Source of the DNA: DATGKG01 sp963783145
Lineage (GTDB): Bacteria; Desulfobacterota; Binatia; Binatales; Binataceae
Direction: 5' to 3'
Assembly (NCBI GenBank): GCA_963783145.1
Contig: CAWAMM010000002.1
Coordinates: 1,431,455 to 1,495,454 of the forward strand
Length of the DNA stretch: 64,000 nucleotides
The position numbers and the translations under genes are program-made. Every line of letters begins with the position of its first letter. Positions within the stretch are counted from its first letter, which is position 1. Positions 55,126 through 63,122 of this stretch are shown piece after piece. A model generated the notes under the pieces. The model did not search any database. It was given only the letters and a program-made list of their open reading frames with translations, and was not told where the DNA came from.

Positions 55126-55161
55126 CCTAACCCCTAACCCCTTCCCCTAAAGGGGAAGGGG
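55126..55161. repeat. Palindromic repeat copy between acyl-CoA dehydrogenase and epoxide hydrolase
   Basis: CCTAACCCCTAACCCCTTCC leads into an 11-base perfect stem CCCCTTCCCCT (55138-55148)/AGGGGAAGGGG (55151-55161). It belongs to the family seen at 38471, 58009, 60111 and 63083 and starts about 4 bases before the epoxide hydrolase ATG. Confidence 0.85.
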
Positions 55162-55177
55162 AATCAGACAAAGAAAT

Positions 55178-56395
55178 CTAGAGTAGCTCGCTTCCACCCG
55201 TAGCCGCGCGCGTGCTGCCGTCGCGCTTATACCAATCGAGTAAATTGCGCGCGATCAGCGAAAGATGAACCTCGTCGGCCCCATCGACGAGACGCGCCGA
55301 TCGCGCATGACGAAACATATCTTCCAGTGGCGTGTCGGAGGAAAATCCGAGCGCGCCGTGAACCTGGATCGCGCGATCGAGGATGCGCCACAGCATGTTA
55401 GCAACGTGATATTTCGTCATCGAGACTTCATGCCGAAACGGCAAGTTGTTCTCGATCAGGTACGCCGCATGCAGCACCATAAGTTTCGCCTGATACAGCT
55501 CCAGCGCCGACTGCGACATCATGAACTGGATGCCCTGCTTCTCGGACAGCTTGCCGCCCTGAACGGTGCGCTCGAGCGCGCGCTTGGCGGTCATCTCGAG
55601 CGCGATTTCCGCGTTGCCGATCCATCGCATGCAATGCGCGAGGCGCGCCGGACCCAGCCGCACCTGCCCGAGCTTGTGACCCTCGCCGCGCCCGCCCAGC
55701 ATCGCATCGGAGGGCACCACGACGTTCTCGAGACTGATTTCGCAGTGATTCCCCTTGCCCGCCATCGTGTCGATGTCGCGCACGATCTTGAAGCCCTCAT
55801 TGGGCAGCTCGACGATAAACGCGGAGTTGCGCGCCTGCGGAGGATCGGCATCGGGATCGGTCTTGGCGATCACGATGGCGAACTTCGCGCCATGCGCCCC
55901 CGAGATAAACCATTTGTGGCCGTTGATGACCCAGTCGTCGCCGACTTTTTCCGCATGGGTTTTGATTTGCGTCGGATCGGAGCCTGCCGCTTCCGGCTCG
56001 GTCATCGCAAAGCAGGAGCGGATTTTGCCGTCGCAGAGCGGACGCAGATATTTTCCCTTCTGCGAGGGCGTCGCGAAGTGCAGCATGGTGTGCATGTTGC
56101 CCTCGTCGGGCGCCTGCGCGTTGAGGATGAACGACGCGAGGCGGCTGCGGCCACATTCCGCCGACACCATCGCCATCGCCAGCGGGCCGAGCCCCATCCC
56201 ACCGAACTCCGGCGGCATATGCGGACACCAGAGGCCCGCCGCTTTCGCCTTCCGCCGCAACTCGCGGATGCCCTCGCGCCAATTCAGGGTCTTGCGCAGC
56301 TCTTTCTCGGCCGGATCGATTTCATCCTTGATGAACGCGCGAATCTTGTCGCGAACCGCGAGCACGTTGGGCGGCATCATGAAGTCGATAGACAT
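55178..56395 (-). CDS. Acyl-CoA dehydrogenase
   Basis: Protein of 405 residues, FadE-like: PPEFGGMGLGPLAMAMV, CFAMTEPEAAGSDPTQIKT, DDWVINGHKWFISGAHGAKFA, GGRGEGHKLGQVRLGPARLAHCMRWIG, and the C-terminal VHGALGFSSDTPLEDMFRHARSARLVDGADEVH, where the final segment carries the R-x-x-x-G...E-H pattern. It oxidises acyl-CoA thioesters at the alpha-beta bond with FAD. It is divergent from an SDR-GST pair and upstream of the epoxide hydrolase gene. Confidence 0.9.
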   Translation of the reverse strand: MSIDFMMPPNVLAVRDKIRAFIKDEIDPAEKELRKTLNWREGIRELRRKAKAAGLWCPHMPPEFGGMGLGPLAMAMVSAECGRSRLASFILNAQAPDEGNMHTMLHFATPSQKGKYLRPLCDGKIRSCFAMTEPEAAGSDPTQIKTHAEKVGDDWVINGHKWFISGAHGAKFAIVIAKTDPDADPPQARNSAFIVELPNEGFKIVRDIDTMAGKGNHCEISLENVVVPSDAMLGGRGEGHKLGQVRLGPARLAHCMRWIGNAEIALEMTAKRALERTVQGGKLSEKQGIQFMMSQSALELYQAKLMVLHAAYLIENNLPFRHEVSMTKYHVANMLWRILDRAIQVHGALGFSSDTPLEDMFRHARSARLVDGADEVHLSLIARNLLDWYKRDGSTRAATGGSELL

Positions 56396-56633
56396 ACAAT
56401 TGATACTCCTCTAAGTTCCCTCGACCCCAGTAGGGGTTCTCGGGGCGCCTGCGGCGCGGCTGCGCCCGCTTCGCGCCTCGATTCCAACCTCACGACAAGC
56501 CCCTTCCATCCTCTCGTCTCGGTTCAAGTTCTGGGAAATCAGCCCAAAGTGATAGAGGGAAACGCGTCGATCCGTCAACCTTGCAAAACGCAGGCAGGCA
56601 AGTGAATCTCTGATCGTTTTCGGAGGGAGAAAA

Positions 56634-57413
56634 ATGGCACAAGGAAGAATCGCGGATCGCGTGGCGATAGTTACCGGTGGGGCATCGGGTATCGGCAAGG
56701 CGACGGTCGAACTGTTCGCGCAGGAAGGGGCCAAGGTCATCATCGGGGATTTGCAGGACAGCGCAGGCGAAAAAATCGCCAAGGACATCGGCGGGACCTT
56801 CGTCGCTACCGATGTCGCCGACCCGAAGCAGGTCGAGAGGCTGGTGCGCACCGCGGTCGACAAATTCGGCAAGCTCGACATCATGTACAACAACGCCGGC
56901 ATCGGCGTCACCTCGTCACTGCTCGATCACACCGATGAGCTCTACCGCAAGACCATCGCCATCGACCTCGACGGGGTTTTCTGGGGGCTGCGCTACGCGG
57001 GCAAGGTGATGGTCGCGCAGAAGCGCGGCGCCATCGTCAACACCGCATCGGTGGCGGGCATTCGCGGAAGCGTGGGGCTATCAGCCTATAACGCGGCGAA
57101 GTTCGGCGTCGTGGGACTGACCCGCAATGCAGCGCTGGAGTTCGCGCCGGCCGGCGTGCGGGTCAATTGCGTATGCCCCGGGATCATCGACACGCCGCTG
57201 GTGGCGCGCGCGTTCGGCCACACTGAGGAAATCCGCGAGACGATGCATCGCTTCCATCCGCTCGGCCGGATGGGCAAGCCCGAGGAAATCGCGAAAGCCG
57301 TGTTGTTCCTCGCCTCGGATGATGCGTCATTCGTGACCGGCCACGCGCTGGTGGTCGATGGCGGCGTGTGCGCGGGCACCGGCAACACCTCGGGCATCAC
57401 GACCAACGAGTAG
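56634..57413 (+). CDS. SDR-family 3-oxoacyl reductase-like dehydrogenase
   Basis: Classical SDR of 259 residues: VTGGASGIGKATVELF, NNAGIG, the catalytic Ser in NTASVAGIRGSVGLSAYNAAK with YxxxK, PGIIDTPL, and the C-terminal ALVVDGGVCAG. The FabG/cyclohexanol-type group uses NAD(P) to interconvert ketones and alcohols. A strong GGAGGGAG ribosome site precedes the ATG. A GST gene starts 2 bases after the stop, a clear operon. The gap 56396-56633 holds no gene. Confidence 0.9.
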   Translation: MAQGRIADRVAIVTGGASGIGKATVELFAQEGAKVIIGDLQDSAGEKIAKDIGGTFVATDVADPKQVERLVRTAVDKFGKLDIMYNNAGIGVTSSLLDHTDELYRKTIAIDLDGVFWGLRYAGKVMVAQKRGAIVNTASVAGIRGSVGLSAYNAAKFGVVGLTRNAALEFAPAGVRVNCVCPGIIDTPLVARAFGHTEEIRETMHRFHPLGRMGKPEEIAKAVLFLASDDASFVTGHALVVDGGVCAGTGNTSGITTNE

Positions 57414-57415
57414 AT

Positions 57416-57997
57416 ATGTTGACGCTGTATTTCTGTCCCGGGACGAGTTCGATGGCGCCGCACATCGCGCTGCATGAGATCGGCGCGCCCTTCGAGGGGC
57501 AGCCGATCTCACTCGCGAAAAAGGAAAATCGCGAGCCCGCGTTCCTCGCGATTAATCCCGAGGGTAAGGTACCGACCCTACTCATCGATGGCCGCGCGAT
57601 GACCGAAGTCGCCGCTGTTCTCTTCTACCTCGCCAAGCGCCATCCCGACGCGAACCTGCTTCCCCAAGGTGACCTCGAAGCCGAGGCGCAGGTTATCTCT
57701 TGGATGTCGTTCATCGCGTCGACGATTCATCCGGCGCGACGGCAAGGCCTCGAATACGCGCGCAGCGTGTGGGAGCTGGCCGAGGCTCGCTTGGGCAATC
57801 GCGAATGGGCCGTCGGTCGCTACTCGCTCGCGGACATCCACCTTTTCCGGCTGTTCTGGCGCTTTCGGGGATCGCTCAATCCGGCACCGGGCGAGTTCCC
57901 GAATCTGACGAAGCATCATGATCGGATGATGGCGCGACCGGCGGTCAAGAAAACGATCGAGGTCGAATCTGCGATCGGCTACGACCTGCCGGCATAG
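57416..57997 (+). CDS. Glutathione S-transferase
   Basis: Protein of 193 residues from the ATG at 57416. The N-terminal thioredoxin-like domain reads MLTLYFCPGTSSMAPHIALHE, with NPEGKVPTLLIDGRAMTEVAAVLFYLA forming the glutathione site. The C-terminal helical domain holds WAVGRYSLADIHLFRLFWR. It resembles the beta or zeta-like bacterial GSTs that conjugate or isomerise electrophiles. Translation is coupled to the SDR gene. Confidence 0.9.
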   Translation: MLTLYFCPGTSSMAPHIALHEIGAPFEGQPISLAKKENREPAFLAINPEGKVPTLLIDGRAMTEVAAVLFYLAKRHPDANLLPQGDLEAEAQVISWMSFIASTIHPARRQGLEYARSVWELAEARLGNREWAVGRYSLADIHLFRLFWRFRGSLNPAPGEFPNLTKHHDRMMARPAVKKTIEVESAIGYDLPA

Positions 57998-58008
57998 GCG
58001 ATCTGGTT

Positions 58009-58037
58009 CCCCTTCCCTACAAGGAAGGGGTTAGGTC
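58009..58037. repeat. Palindromic repeat copy (reverse orientation)
   Basis: Stem CCCCTTCC (58009-58016)/GGAAGGGG (58023-58030) followed by TTAGGTCT, the reverse complement of the AGACCTAA lead of the family. It lies between the converging GST and glycosyltransferase-like genes and may act as a terminator. Confidence 0.75.
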
Positions 58038-59183
58038 TCAGCACACCGCGAGCATCGCGGAGAGCTGCCGATCGGAGTTGAACAAATCGCCCGCCAGCTC
58101 GCGCGCCCAGCGGCTGTGCAGATGGTAATTGCCGTCGATCTCGGCGACTCCGGCGCGCGCCTCCTCGAGGTCGCGAAAATCGAGGACGCCGCGGCCGGTC
58201 GGGATGAACTGGCTGAAGCCGGTATCCTCGGCAAGGACCGGCCGGCCGAGCGCCAGGTAACATACGCTGCGATCGCTGAACCATCCGGTGTTCATCTCGC
58301 GGAAGATCGGCTTGGGGCATAGAATCTCGGCGCGCGACGCGCGCAGATAGTCGCGATATGCCTCGGGCGTGGGCACCAACTCATGCGGATTGACCACGCG
58401 CCATCCGCCGGCCGCGAGCGCCTCGCGATCGCGCATCGGATCGGTGTCGCCGATATTGGTGGCGAGCTCGAACGGTCTGCCCGCGTGCTTCGGCAAATCC
58501 ACGAAGCGCATATATGCGGTGCGCTTGGATGCGCTCAGCGCGCGGCCCTGGAACGAAAGTTCTTCCCAGGTCCATTGTGTGATCGAGGTAAACGGCGCAT
58601 CGCGGCCGGGGTCGGGCGCGGCCTCCCACATCGGCAGATATACAAAAGGTAGAAAGGTCCGCCAGGTGAGCCCGAGCGTCGGCACCTCACAATCCGGGTC
58701 GGGCAAATTCATCCCGACGCTGAGATGAACATCGTGATCCTTCAGCCCAAACTCGAACTCGGTCGCGAGGATTTGGAGAAGACCGGGATCGACGTCGATC
58801 AGGGCCTTGCGGCGGAATCTCGCCAGGAACGGCGGATGGATCGTGCTGGCGAGGTTCCACAGCAGATCGGCGCTGCGCACGACGTCGTAGACCCGCGGCG
58901 CCGGCCGTCCATAGATCGCGGCCCGCTCCAAGTCCTGAGTCTCGATATCGTCGAAAACCAGAACCGCGGCATGCCCCGAAAGTCCATAGGGACCGAGGCG
59001 CGCGAGAAAATCATTGGCAAGTTGGGCGTCGCGCGCGCGATCGCCCGAGGACTTCATCAACTCGAGCCAGAAGATGTTGTGGCCAAGCGCACGCAGGCCC
59101 AGCGGATATTGAAGCATCCACGCCCAGATCCCTCCGCCAAGCGGATAGCTGGCCAGCGTACGACTAGCGATGGCGATCAACAT
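58038..59183 (-). CDS. Putative glycosyltransferase (GT-B-like)
   Basis: Protein of 381 residues without a signal peptide. The start (IASRTLASYPLGGGIWAWMLQYPLGLRALGHNIFWLEL) looks like the N-terminal donor-side loop of GT-B enzymes. The C-terminal part has FREMNTGWFSDRSVCYLALGRPVLAEDTGFSQFIPTGRG, reminiscent of the acceptor-nucleotide region of CgeB/family 1 glycosyltransferases. Classical E-x7-E is not evident. Family assignment is by pattern and moderately sure. It lies 15 bases after the hydrolase gene on the same strand. Confidence 0.5.
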   Translation of the reverse strand: MLIAIASRTLASYPLGGGIWAWMLQYPLGLRALGHNIFWLELMKSSGDRARDAQLANDFLARLGPYGLSGHAAVLVFDDIETQDLERAAIYGRPAPRVYDVVRSADLLWNLASTIHPPFLARFRRKALIDVDPGLLQILATEFEFGLKDHDVHLSVGMNLPDPDCEVPTLGLTWRTFLPFVYLPMWEAAPDPGRDAPFTSITQWTWEELSFQGRALSASKRTAYMRFVDLPKHAGRPFELATNIGDTDPMRDREALAAGGWRVVNPHELVPTPEAYRDYLRASRAEILCPKPIFREMNTGWFSDRSVCYLALGRPVLAEDTGFSQFIPTGRGVLDFRDLEEARAGVAEIDGNYHLHSRWARELAGDLFNSDRQLSAMLAVC

Positions 59184-59198
59184 GTCGCTGACAACGAT

Positions 59199-60059
59199 TC
59201 ACTTTTCGAGGAACTCGCGCAACAGGCGCGCCAGCTCTGCGGGCTTTTCTTCGGGGATAAAATGTCCACAGTCGGCGATCGCCCCGCCCTCGGCCCTGAG
59301 CGCGACGCGCCGCAGCGACTGCACGATTAGATCGCCGCGGCCTCTACTGCCGCCTCCACCGATGCCGAGCGTCGGCATCGGAAGCTTGAAGCCGGTCGCG
59401 AGGAGCTCGCGATTGTCGGCCACATCCTGCGGCAGCGCGCGATAAAAGTTGAACCCGGCGCGCATCGCGCCCGGCTGCGAATAGGTGCGCACGTATTCCG
59501 CGATATCGGCATCGCTGAAAACGCCCGCCTGATCAGTGCCCGCCATGAAAAACCATTCGAGGTAAATTCGCTCGCGGCCATACACCAGCGCCTCGGGCAG
59601 ATCGGGCACCTGATGGAACATATGATGCCATCGCGGCGCGCCTCCGAGTCCCGCGCCGGCGGGAACGTCGCCGGGCACCGGCGCATCGAGCATCGCAAGA
59701 TGGGTGACCGCATCGGGATGATCGGCGGTGAGCCGGAACGCGGTCGGGGCACCCCAATCATGGCCGACGACATCGAAGCGCTCGAACCCGAGATGCTCGC
59801 GCATCAGGCTCCAGAGATCGCCGGCGACGGTTTTCTTGTCATAGCCCCTCGATGGCCGCGAGGAGTCGCCAAGCCCGCGTAGATCGGGCGCGACCAGAAA
59901 GAATTTGTCAGCGAGCAGCGGCATGACGCGACGCCATTCGTACCAAGTCTGCGGCCATCCGTGGATGAGAATCACGGGGCTGCCTTTGCCGAGGGTCACA
60001 TAATGAAGCCGCACGCCTTTGAGGTTGGCATAGTGATGCTGGAAGTCGGGAGATGTCAT
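59199..60059 (-). CDS. Alpha/beta hydrolase (epoxide hydrolase/haloalkane dehalogenase-like)
   Basis: About 286 residues from the ATG at 60059. Oxyanion HGWPQTWYEWRRVMP, DLRGLGDSSRP, the nucleophile Asp in VGHDWGAPTAFRL, and C-terminal DCGHFIPEEKP histidine. The Asp nucleophile with HGWP is typical of soluble epoxide hydrolases and related dehalogenases. The gene is followed 15 bases later by the glycosyltransferase-like gene. Confidence 0.85.
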   Translation of the reverse strand: MTSPDFQHHYANLKGVRLHYVTLGKGSPVILIHGWPQTWYEWRRVMPLLADKFFLVAPDLRGLGDSSRPSRGYDKKTVAGDLWSLMREHLGFERFDVVGHDWGAPTAFRLTADHPDAVTHLAMLDAPVPGDVPAGAGLGGAPRWHHMFHQVPDLPEALVYGRERIYLEWFFMAGTDQAGVFSDADIAEYVRTYSQPGAMRAGFNFYRALPQDVADNRELLATGFKLPMPTLGIGGGGSRGRGDLIVQSLRRVALRAEGGAIADCGHFIPEEKPAELARLLREFLEK

Positions 60060-60110
60060 CGCCAAACCATAACTTGCGCTGCGATTTTTTTCCAAGGGTC
60101 GGCGGGGAAA

Positions 60111-60126
60111 GACCTAACCCCTTCCC
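60111..60126. repeat. Truncated copy of the palindromic repeat at an island edge
   Basis: GACCTAACCCCTTCCC matches the lead and first arm of the repeat family, but the second arm is missing. The sequence turns AT-rich immediately after. The full copy in the same orientation lies at 63083-63122. Confidence 0.65.
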
Positions 60127-60290
60127 GTTTTAGCAATGTTGGATAACGCACTGTCGAGTGATATTCGAATGTCGCTCCCACTGATTTCTTCCGGTCTGGG
60201 CGACGACGACCAACGGGCTGTCCATGCCGTATTTTTGCCAACCCCCTTTCTCGCTGCTCGGCCTCATGGTAAAAGAACGTCGTTCTGATG

Positions 60291-61425
60291 ATGAGCACCC
60301 CCGGAGATTTTCGTCGCAATATCAATCTCGATGCGCTGCGAGCCATTGCGATTTTTATGGTGCTTGGCCGGCACTCCGGCTACTCAGCCTACTGGACCAG
60401 GGTGGGACGGGCTGGTGTCAATCTTTTTTTGTGCTGTCTGGTTTTTTGGTCTCTGGATTGCTTTTCATCAGTTATCAGGAGCGCGGACGGATCGAATTGT
60501 CCCGGTTTTACATCAGGCGCGGTCTAAAGATCTGGCCAGCATTCTATACGCTAATAGCCGCGGGACTTTTGGTTGATCTAGTTCGCGGACGCCCCATTTC
60601 AGGTGCGGCTTTGCTCTCCGAACTAGCCTTTATGCAGAGCTACTTTAAAGGCATTTGGGAAATTACCTGGTCGCTCGCGGTGGAAGAACACTTTTATCTT
60701 AGTCTGCCGCTTTTGCTTCTACTGCTGATTTATTTTAATAGCGAGAGACCATTTGCTAATATTCTACACATTTTTATCGCGATCGCGATTCTAGCTCTCG
60801 CCTGCCGTTTTGCCGTTGGCTGGAAGGAGAACGCTAGTACCGACCCCCTCACTTACCTATATCCGACTCACCTAAGGATCGACGGCTTAATGTTCGGTGT
60901 TTTGCTCTCTTACTACAGTAGATTCAGACCAAATCTCTTTGAGCGGTTCGCTTCGTGGCAAGGTGGATGGGTTCTAATAGCTATAGCGATCGCCTTACTT
61001 TCAATTTTCCCCGTTGAAAACCGAAACATGCACCCGTGGGGCTTAACAGTGATCTATGTGGCCGCTGGATGCCTAGTCGCAAAAGCCGTCGCTTTTGAAG
61101 GGCCTAGACCGATACGAGTGATCAGTGGTTTCCTAGCTCCAATAGGCGTCTATTCTTATTCGATTTATCTTTGGCACATCTTCTACAAGCACATGCTTGG
61201 ACATTTTTTTTCCCCGACACATCACGGGCGTGGTGGTTTTGGTGCTACCTCGCCGGCGCCATCTTGTTTGGGATCGCCGCTGCACAGGCGATCGAAATTC
61301 CGATGCTTCGGTTCCGGGACAGGGTGTTTTCTGGCCATTCGAATAATATTCTAACCCCGAACAGTCCCACCCTCGCGAAAGAACCGGTGCAGACGCGGCA
61401 GAGCGCCGTCGTTGTGCTCGATTGA
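60291..61425 (+). pseudogene. Acyltransferase-3 family membrane protein, two frameshifts
   Basis: The gene begins in one frame (MSTPGDFRRNINLDALRAIAIFMVLGRHSGY ... GVNLF), switches at the T7 run near 60424-60430 into FVLSGFLVSGLLF, then runs through SRFYIRRGLKIWPAFY, WSLAVEEHFYLSLPLLLLLL and SYSIYLWHIFYKH. It switches again at a T8 run near 61204-61211 into FFFPDTSRAWWFWCYLAGAILFGIAAAQAIEIPMLRFR. This is a member of the OafA-like family that acylates surface sugars. Each break is one base in a homopolymer, so either decay or base-calling error. Its A+T content is above the window average. Confidence 0.7.
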
Positions 61426-61466
61426 AACGTTTGTTCGCAAGCTGTTCTGCACAATTAGGAGGCTGG

Positions 61467-61823
61467 CTAGTAGTCACCGTTCGAACAGCGGTGCCCGATT
61501 GCGACCGGAAAGCTGCGCTGTTTCGGTTTAGCGCCTTCTTCAACGACGAAAACCAAAACCGTACCTCGCTGAAGAAGCGCCTGTACTTGCCTAAAGTCAC
61601 CCACGTAGTAGATGGCTTTGATGTCTTCAGAGACTGTGTCGGGCTCAAGGGGTTGCCCTACGTGTGAGCAGATACGAGCGCGGATCGCTTGATCGGAAAC
61701 GCGGTGATTGCCTTGGATTTCTATCTTCGTAATGGGACTACCCACCTGCGCTTCCGCGATGGACAGACCCAGCCAAAAACTATGGGCGATCAGCGCGAGC
61801 ACGGCGGCGTTGCGAAGCTTCAT
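61467..61823 (-). CDS. Exported single POTRA-domain protein or truncated BamA
   Basis: Protein of 118 residues with a signal peptide ending SIAEAQ. The rest is one POTRA domain of the BamA/Omp85 type: ITKIEIQGNHRVSDQAIRARI, EDIKAIYYVGDFRQVQALL, GTVLVFVVEEG. A full BamA has five such domains and a barrel and is about 750 residues; here the frame stops after one. It could be a remnant from recombination or a real short POTRA protein. It lies in the AT-rich segment next to the toxin-antitoxin genes. Confidence 0.55.
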   Translation of the reverse strand: MKLRNAAVLALIAHSFWLGLSIAEAQVGSPITKIEIQGNHRVSDQAIRARICSHVGQPLEPDTVSEDIKAIYYVGDFRQVQALLQRGTVLVFVVEEGAKPKQRSFPVAIGHRCSNGDY

Positions 61824-61858
61824 AATCTTGAAACCTCGAATCTCTCTTTCCGCGAACG

Positions 61859-62158
61859 TCAGACGACAATCGTTTTGCCTGATCCATTCCTTACCTTTAT
61901 CTCCACATCTTTTCCGAGAGCGTTCAGGTACTTGGCCAAGCGATCGATGCTGAACCCATCGATTCGTCCACGAAAAAGATCCGAGACATTGGGCTGAGTT
62001 GCTCCTATAATCTGAGCTGCTCGAGCTTGTGTCAGTCCGCGTTTCTCGATCGCGCTGATAATGTAGTGTGCGAGTATCGCTTTAGCCTGGAGTTCATCAG
62101 CGTTTTCCAGTCCTAGATCGCGAAACACGTTGTCACTTCCGATAGTCACCCGTTTCAT
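61859..62158 (-). CDS. higA: HigA-like XRE antitoxin
   Basis: Protein of 99 residues with an XRE HTH: GLTQARAAQIIGATQPNVSDLFRGRIDGFSIDRLAKYLNALGKDVEI. A GGAAAG ribosome site precedes the ATG. It is the second gene of a two-gene operon after the RelE/HigB-like toxin gene, separated by 38 bases, the usual toxin-first order of HigBA. It would neutralise the toxin and repress the operon. Confidence 0.8.
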   Translation of the reverse strand: MKRVTIGSDNVFRDLGLENADELQAKAILAHYIISAIEKRGLTQARAAQIIGATQPNVSDLFRGRIDGFSIDRLAKYLNALGKDVEIKVRNGSGKTIVV

Positions 62159-62196
62159 CTTTCCACACCATCTATATGTTGAGTGAATCTGGTCGT

Positions 62197-62553
62197 TTAC
62201 GTTTGTCTCGTTTTGTAGTCCTGTTCTGCGAATCTCAATCGCATCCTTATCAAATCGATGTCACTTTTGGACGTTTCGATCCCTTTTCGCGATTTTTTCT
62301 GGAACGCATGAAGTACGTACAAAGTCCCCGCGAACCGGACACTGTAGACGGCGCGATATGTGTCGCCGTCAAAGTCATCCACAATCTCAAGTACGCCCGC
62401 GCCGCCAAAACCCTTGAAGGGTTTCGCGTTCGGATGCTTGCCACCCAGTTGAGCCGAAGTCAGTGCAGACCCCACTTCCTTGCGCACAGCGTCTGGAAAG
62501 GCGTGCAGATCCGCCTTCGCCGTTCCCACCCAGCGAATCGGCTTCAAGTTCAT
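62197..62553 (-). CDS. higB: HigB/Gp49-like RelE-superfamily toxin
   Basis: Protein of 118 residues of the phage-derived Gp49-like (HigB/RelE) family: PIRWVGTAKADLHAFPDAVRKEVG at the start, NAKPFKGFGGAGVLEIVDDFDGDTYRAVYSVRFAGTLYVLHAFQKKSRKG in the core. These are ribosome-dependent mRNA interferases. The antitoxin gene follows. The GAGVLEI...YRAVY...VLHAFQKKS series is diagnostic of the group. Confidence 0.85.
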   Translation of the reverse strand: MNLKPIRWVGTAKADLHAFPDAVRKEVGSALTSAQLGGKHPNAKPFKGFGGAGVLEIVDDFDGDTYRAVYSVRFAGTLYVLHAFQKKSRKGIETSKSDIDLIRMRLRFAEQDYKTRQT

Positions 62554-62691
62554 CGCAGGGTATTATCTCGTATTTGGTATAATCGCGCAAATACGTCGTC
62601 GAGGGACTCCGCGAATCGTTCCCAGCCTCGCTGGCGTACCCGATCCAGAACCCATGCGAGATAGCGTCGCAGTCCGGCATGGCAGATAGAG

Positions 62692-62970
62692 CTAGACCAG
62701 CTCGATGGTGATGCGACGACCTACGATGGCGGCCGCGCGTTGAAGGCTCGACAGCGTGATGTCGTCTTTCGCATTGAGCAGCCGGTCGACCTGGGAGCGG
62801 CTCGTCTTGAGCAGCGTGCCCATCTTGTTCTTGGAGATTTTCTTTGCCTTCATGACCGCGGCGAGCTGCCACGCAACGACCTCTTTGACCGCCTGCGCTT
62901 GCGCCTCTTCGAAGATGCCCTCCTCCTTGAGAAAGTCATCGATGCCGGAACCCATGTGCTTCTTACTCAT
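62692..62970 (-). CDS. XRE-family HTH protein, possible second antitoxin
   Basis: About 92 residues from the ATG at 62970 (MSKKHMGSGIDDFLKEEG); the longer frame to 63138 runs into the palindromic repeat. HTH segment: MKAKKISKNKMGTLLKTSRSQVDRLLNAKDDITLSSLQRAAAIVGR. It resembles orphan XRE antitoxins of RelE/HigB systems. It is upstream of the HigBA pair on the same strand; no second toxin gene is seen beside it. Confidence 0.75.
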   Translation of the reverse strand: MSKKHMGSGIDDFLKEEGIFEEAQAQAVKEVVAWQLAAVMKAKKISKNKMGTLLKTSRSQVDRLLNAKDDITLSSLQRAAAIVGRRITIELV

Positions 62971-63082
62971 TGCGCCAATTCCCTCCGGCAGCTTGCACTT
63001 TGTTTCGTACATTGCACGGTAAAAGGTTCGTGCTTGCCTAGTAAGTCCGGAGAAAACGACCCGTGCGGCGCACAGCATCAGA

Positions 63083-63122
63083 GACCTAACCCCTAGCCCC
63101 TTCCCCTGAAGTGGAAGGGGAA
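63083..63122. repeat. Palindromic repeat copy supplying the 3' end of the MFS gene
   Basis: AGACCTAACCCCTAG leads into CCCCTTCC (63097-63104)/GGAAGGGG (63113-63120). The TAG stop of the transporter gene (63086-63088) and its last codons (SPSTSGEGARG) lie inside this element. Confidence 0.8.

Noticed and set aside
55265..56605. Plus-strand frame of 446 codons
   Set aside because: Shadow of the acyl-CoA dehydrogenase gene.
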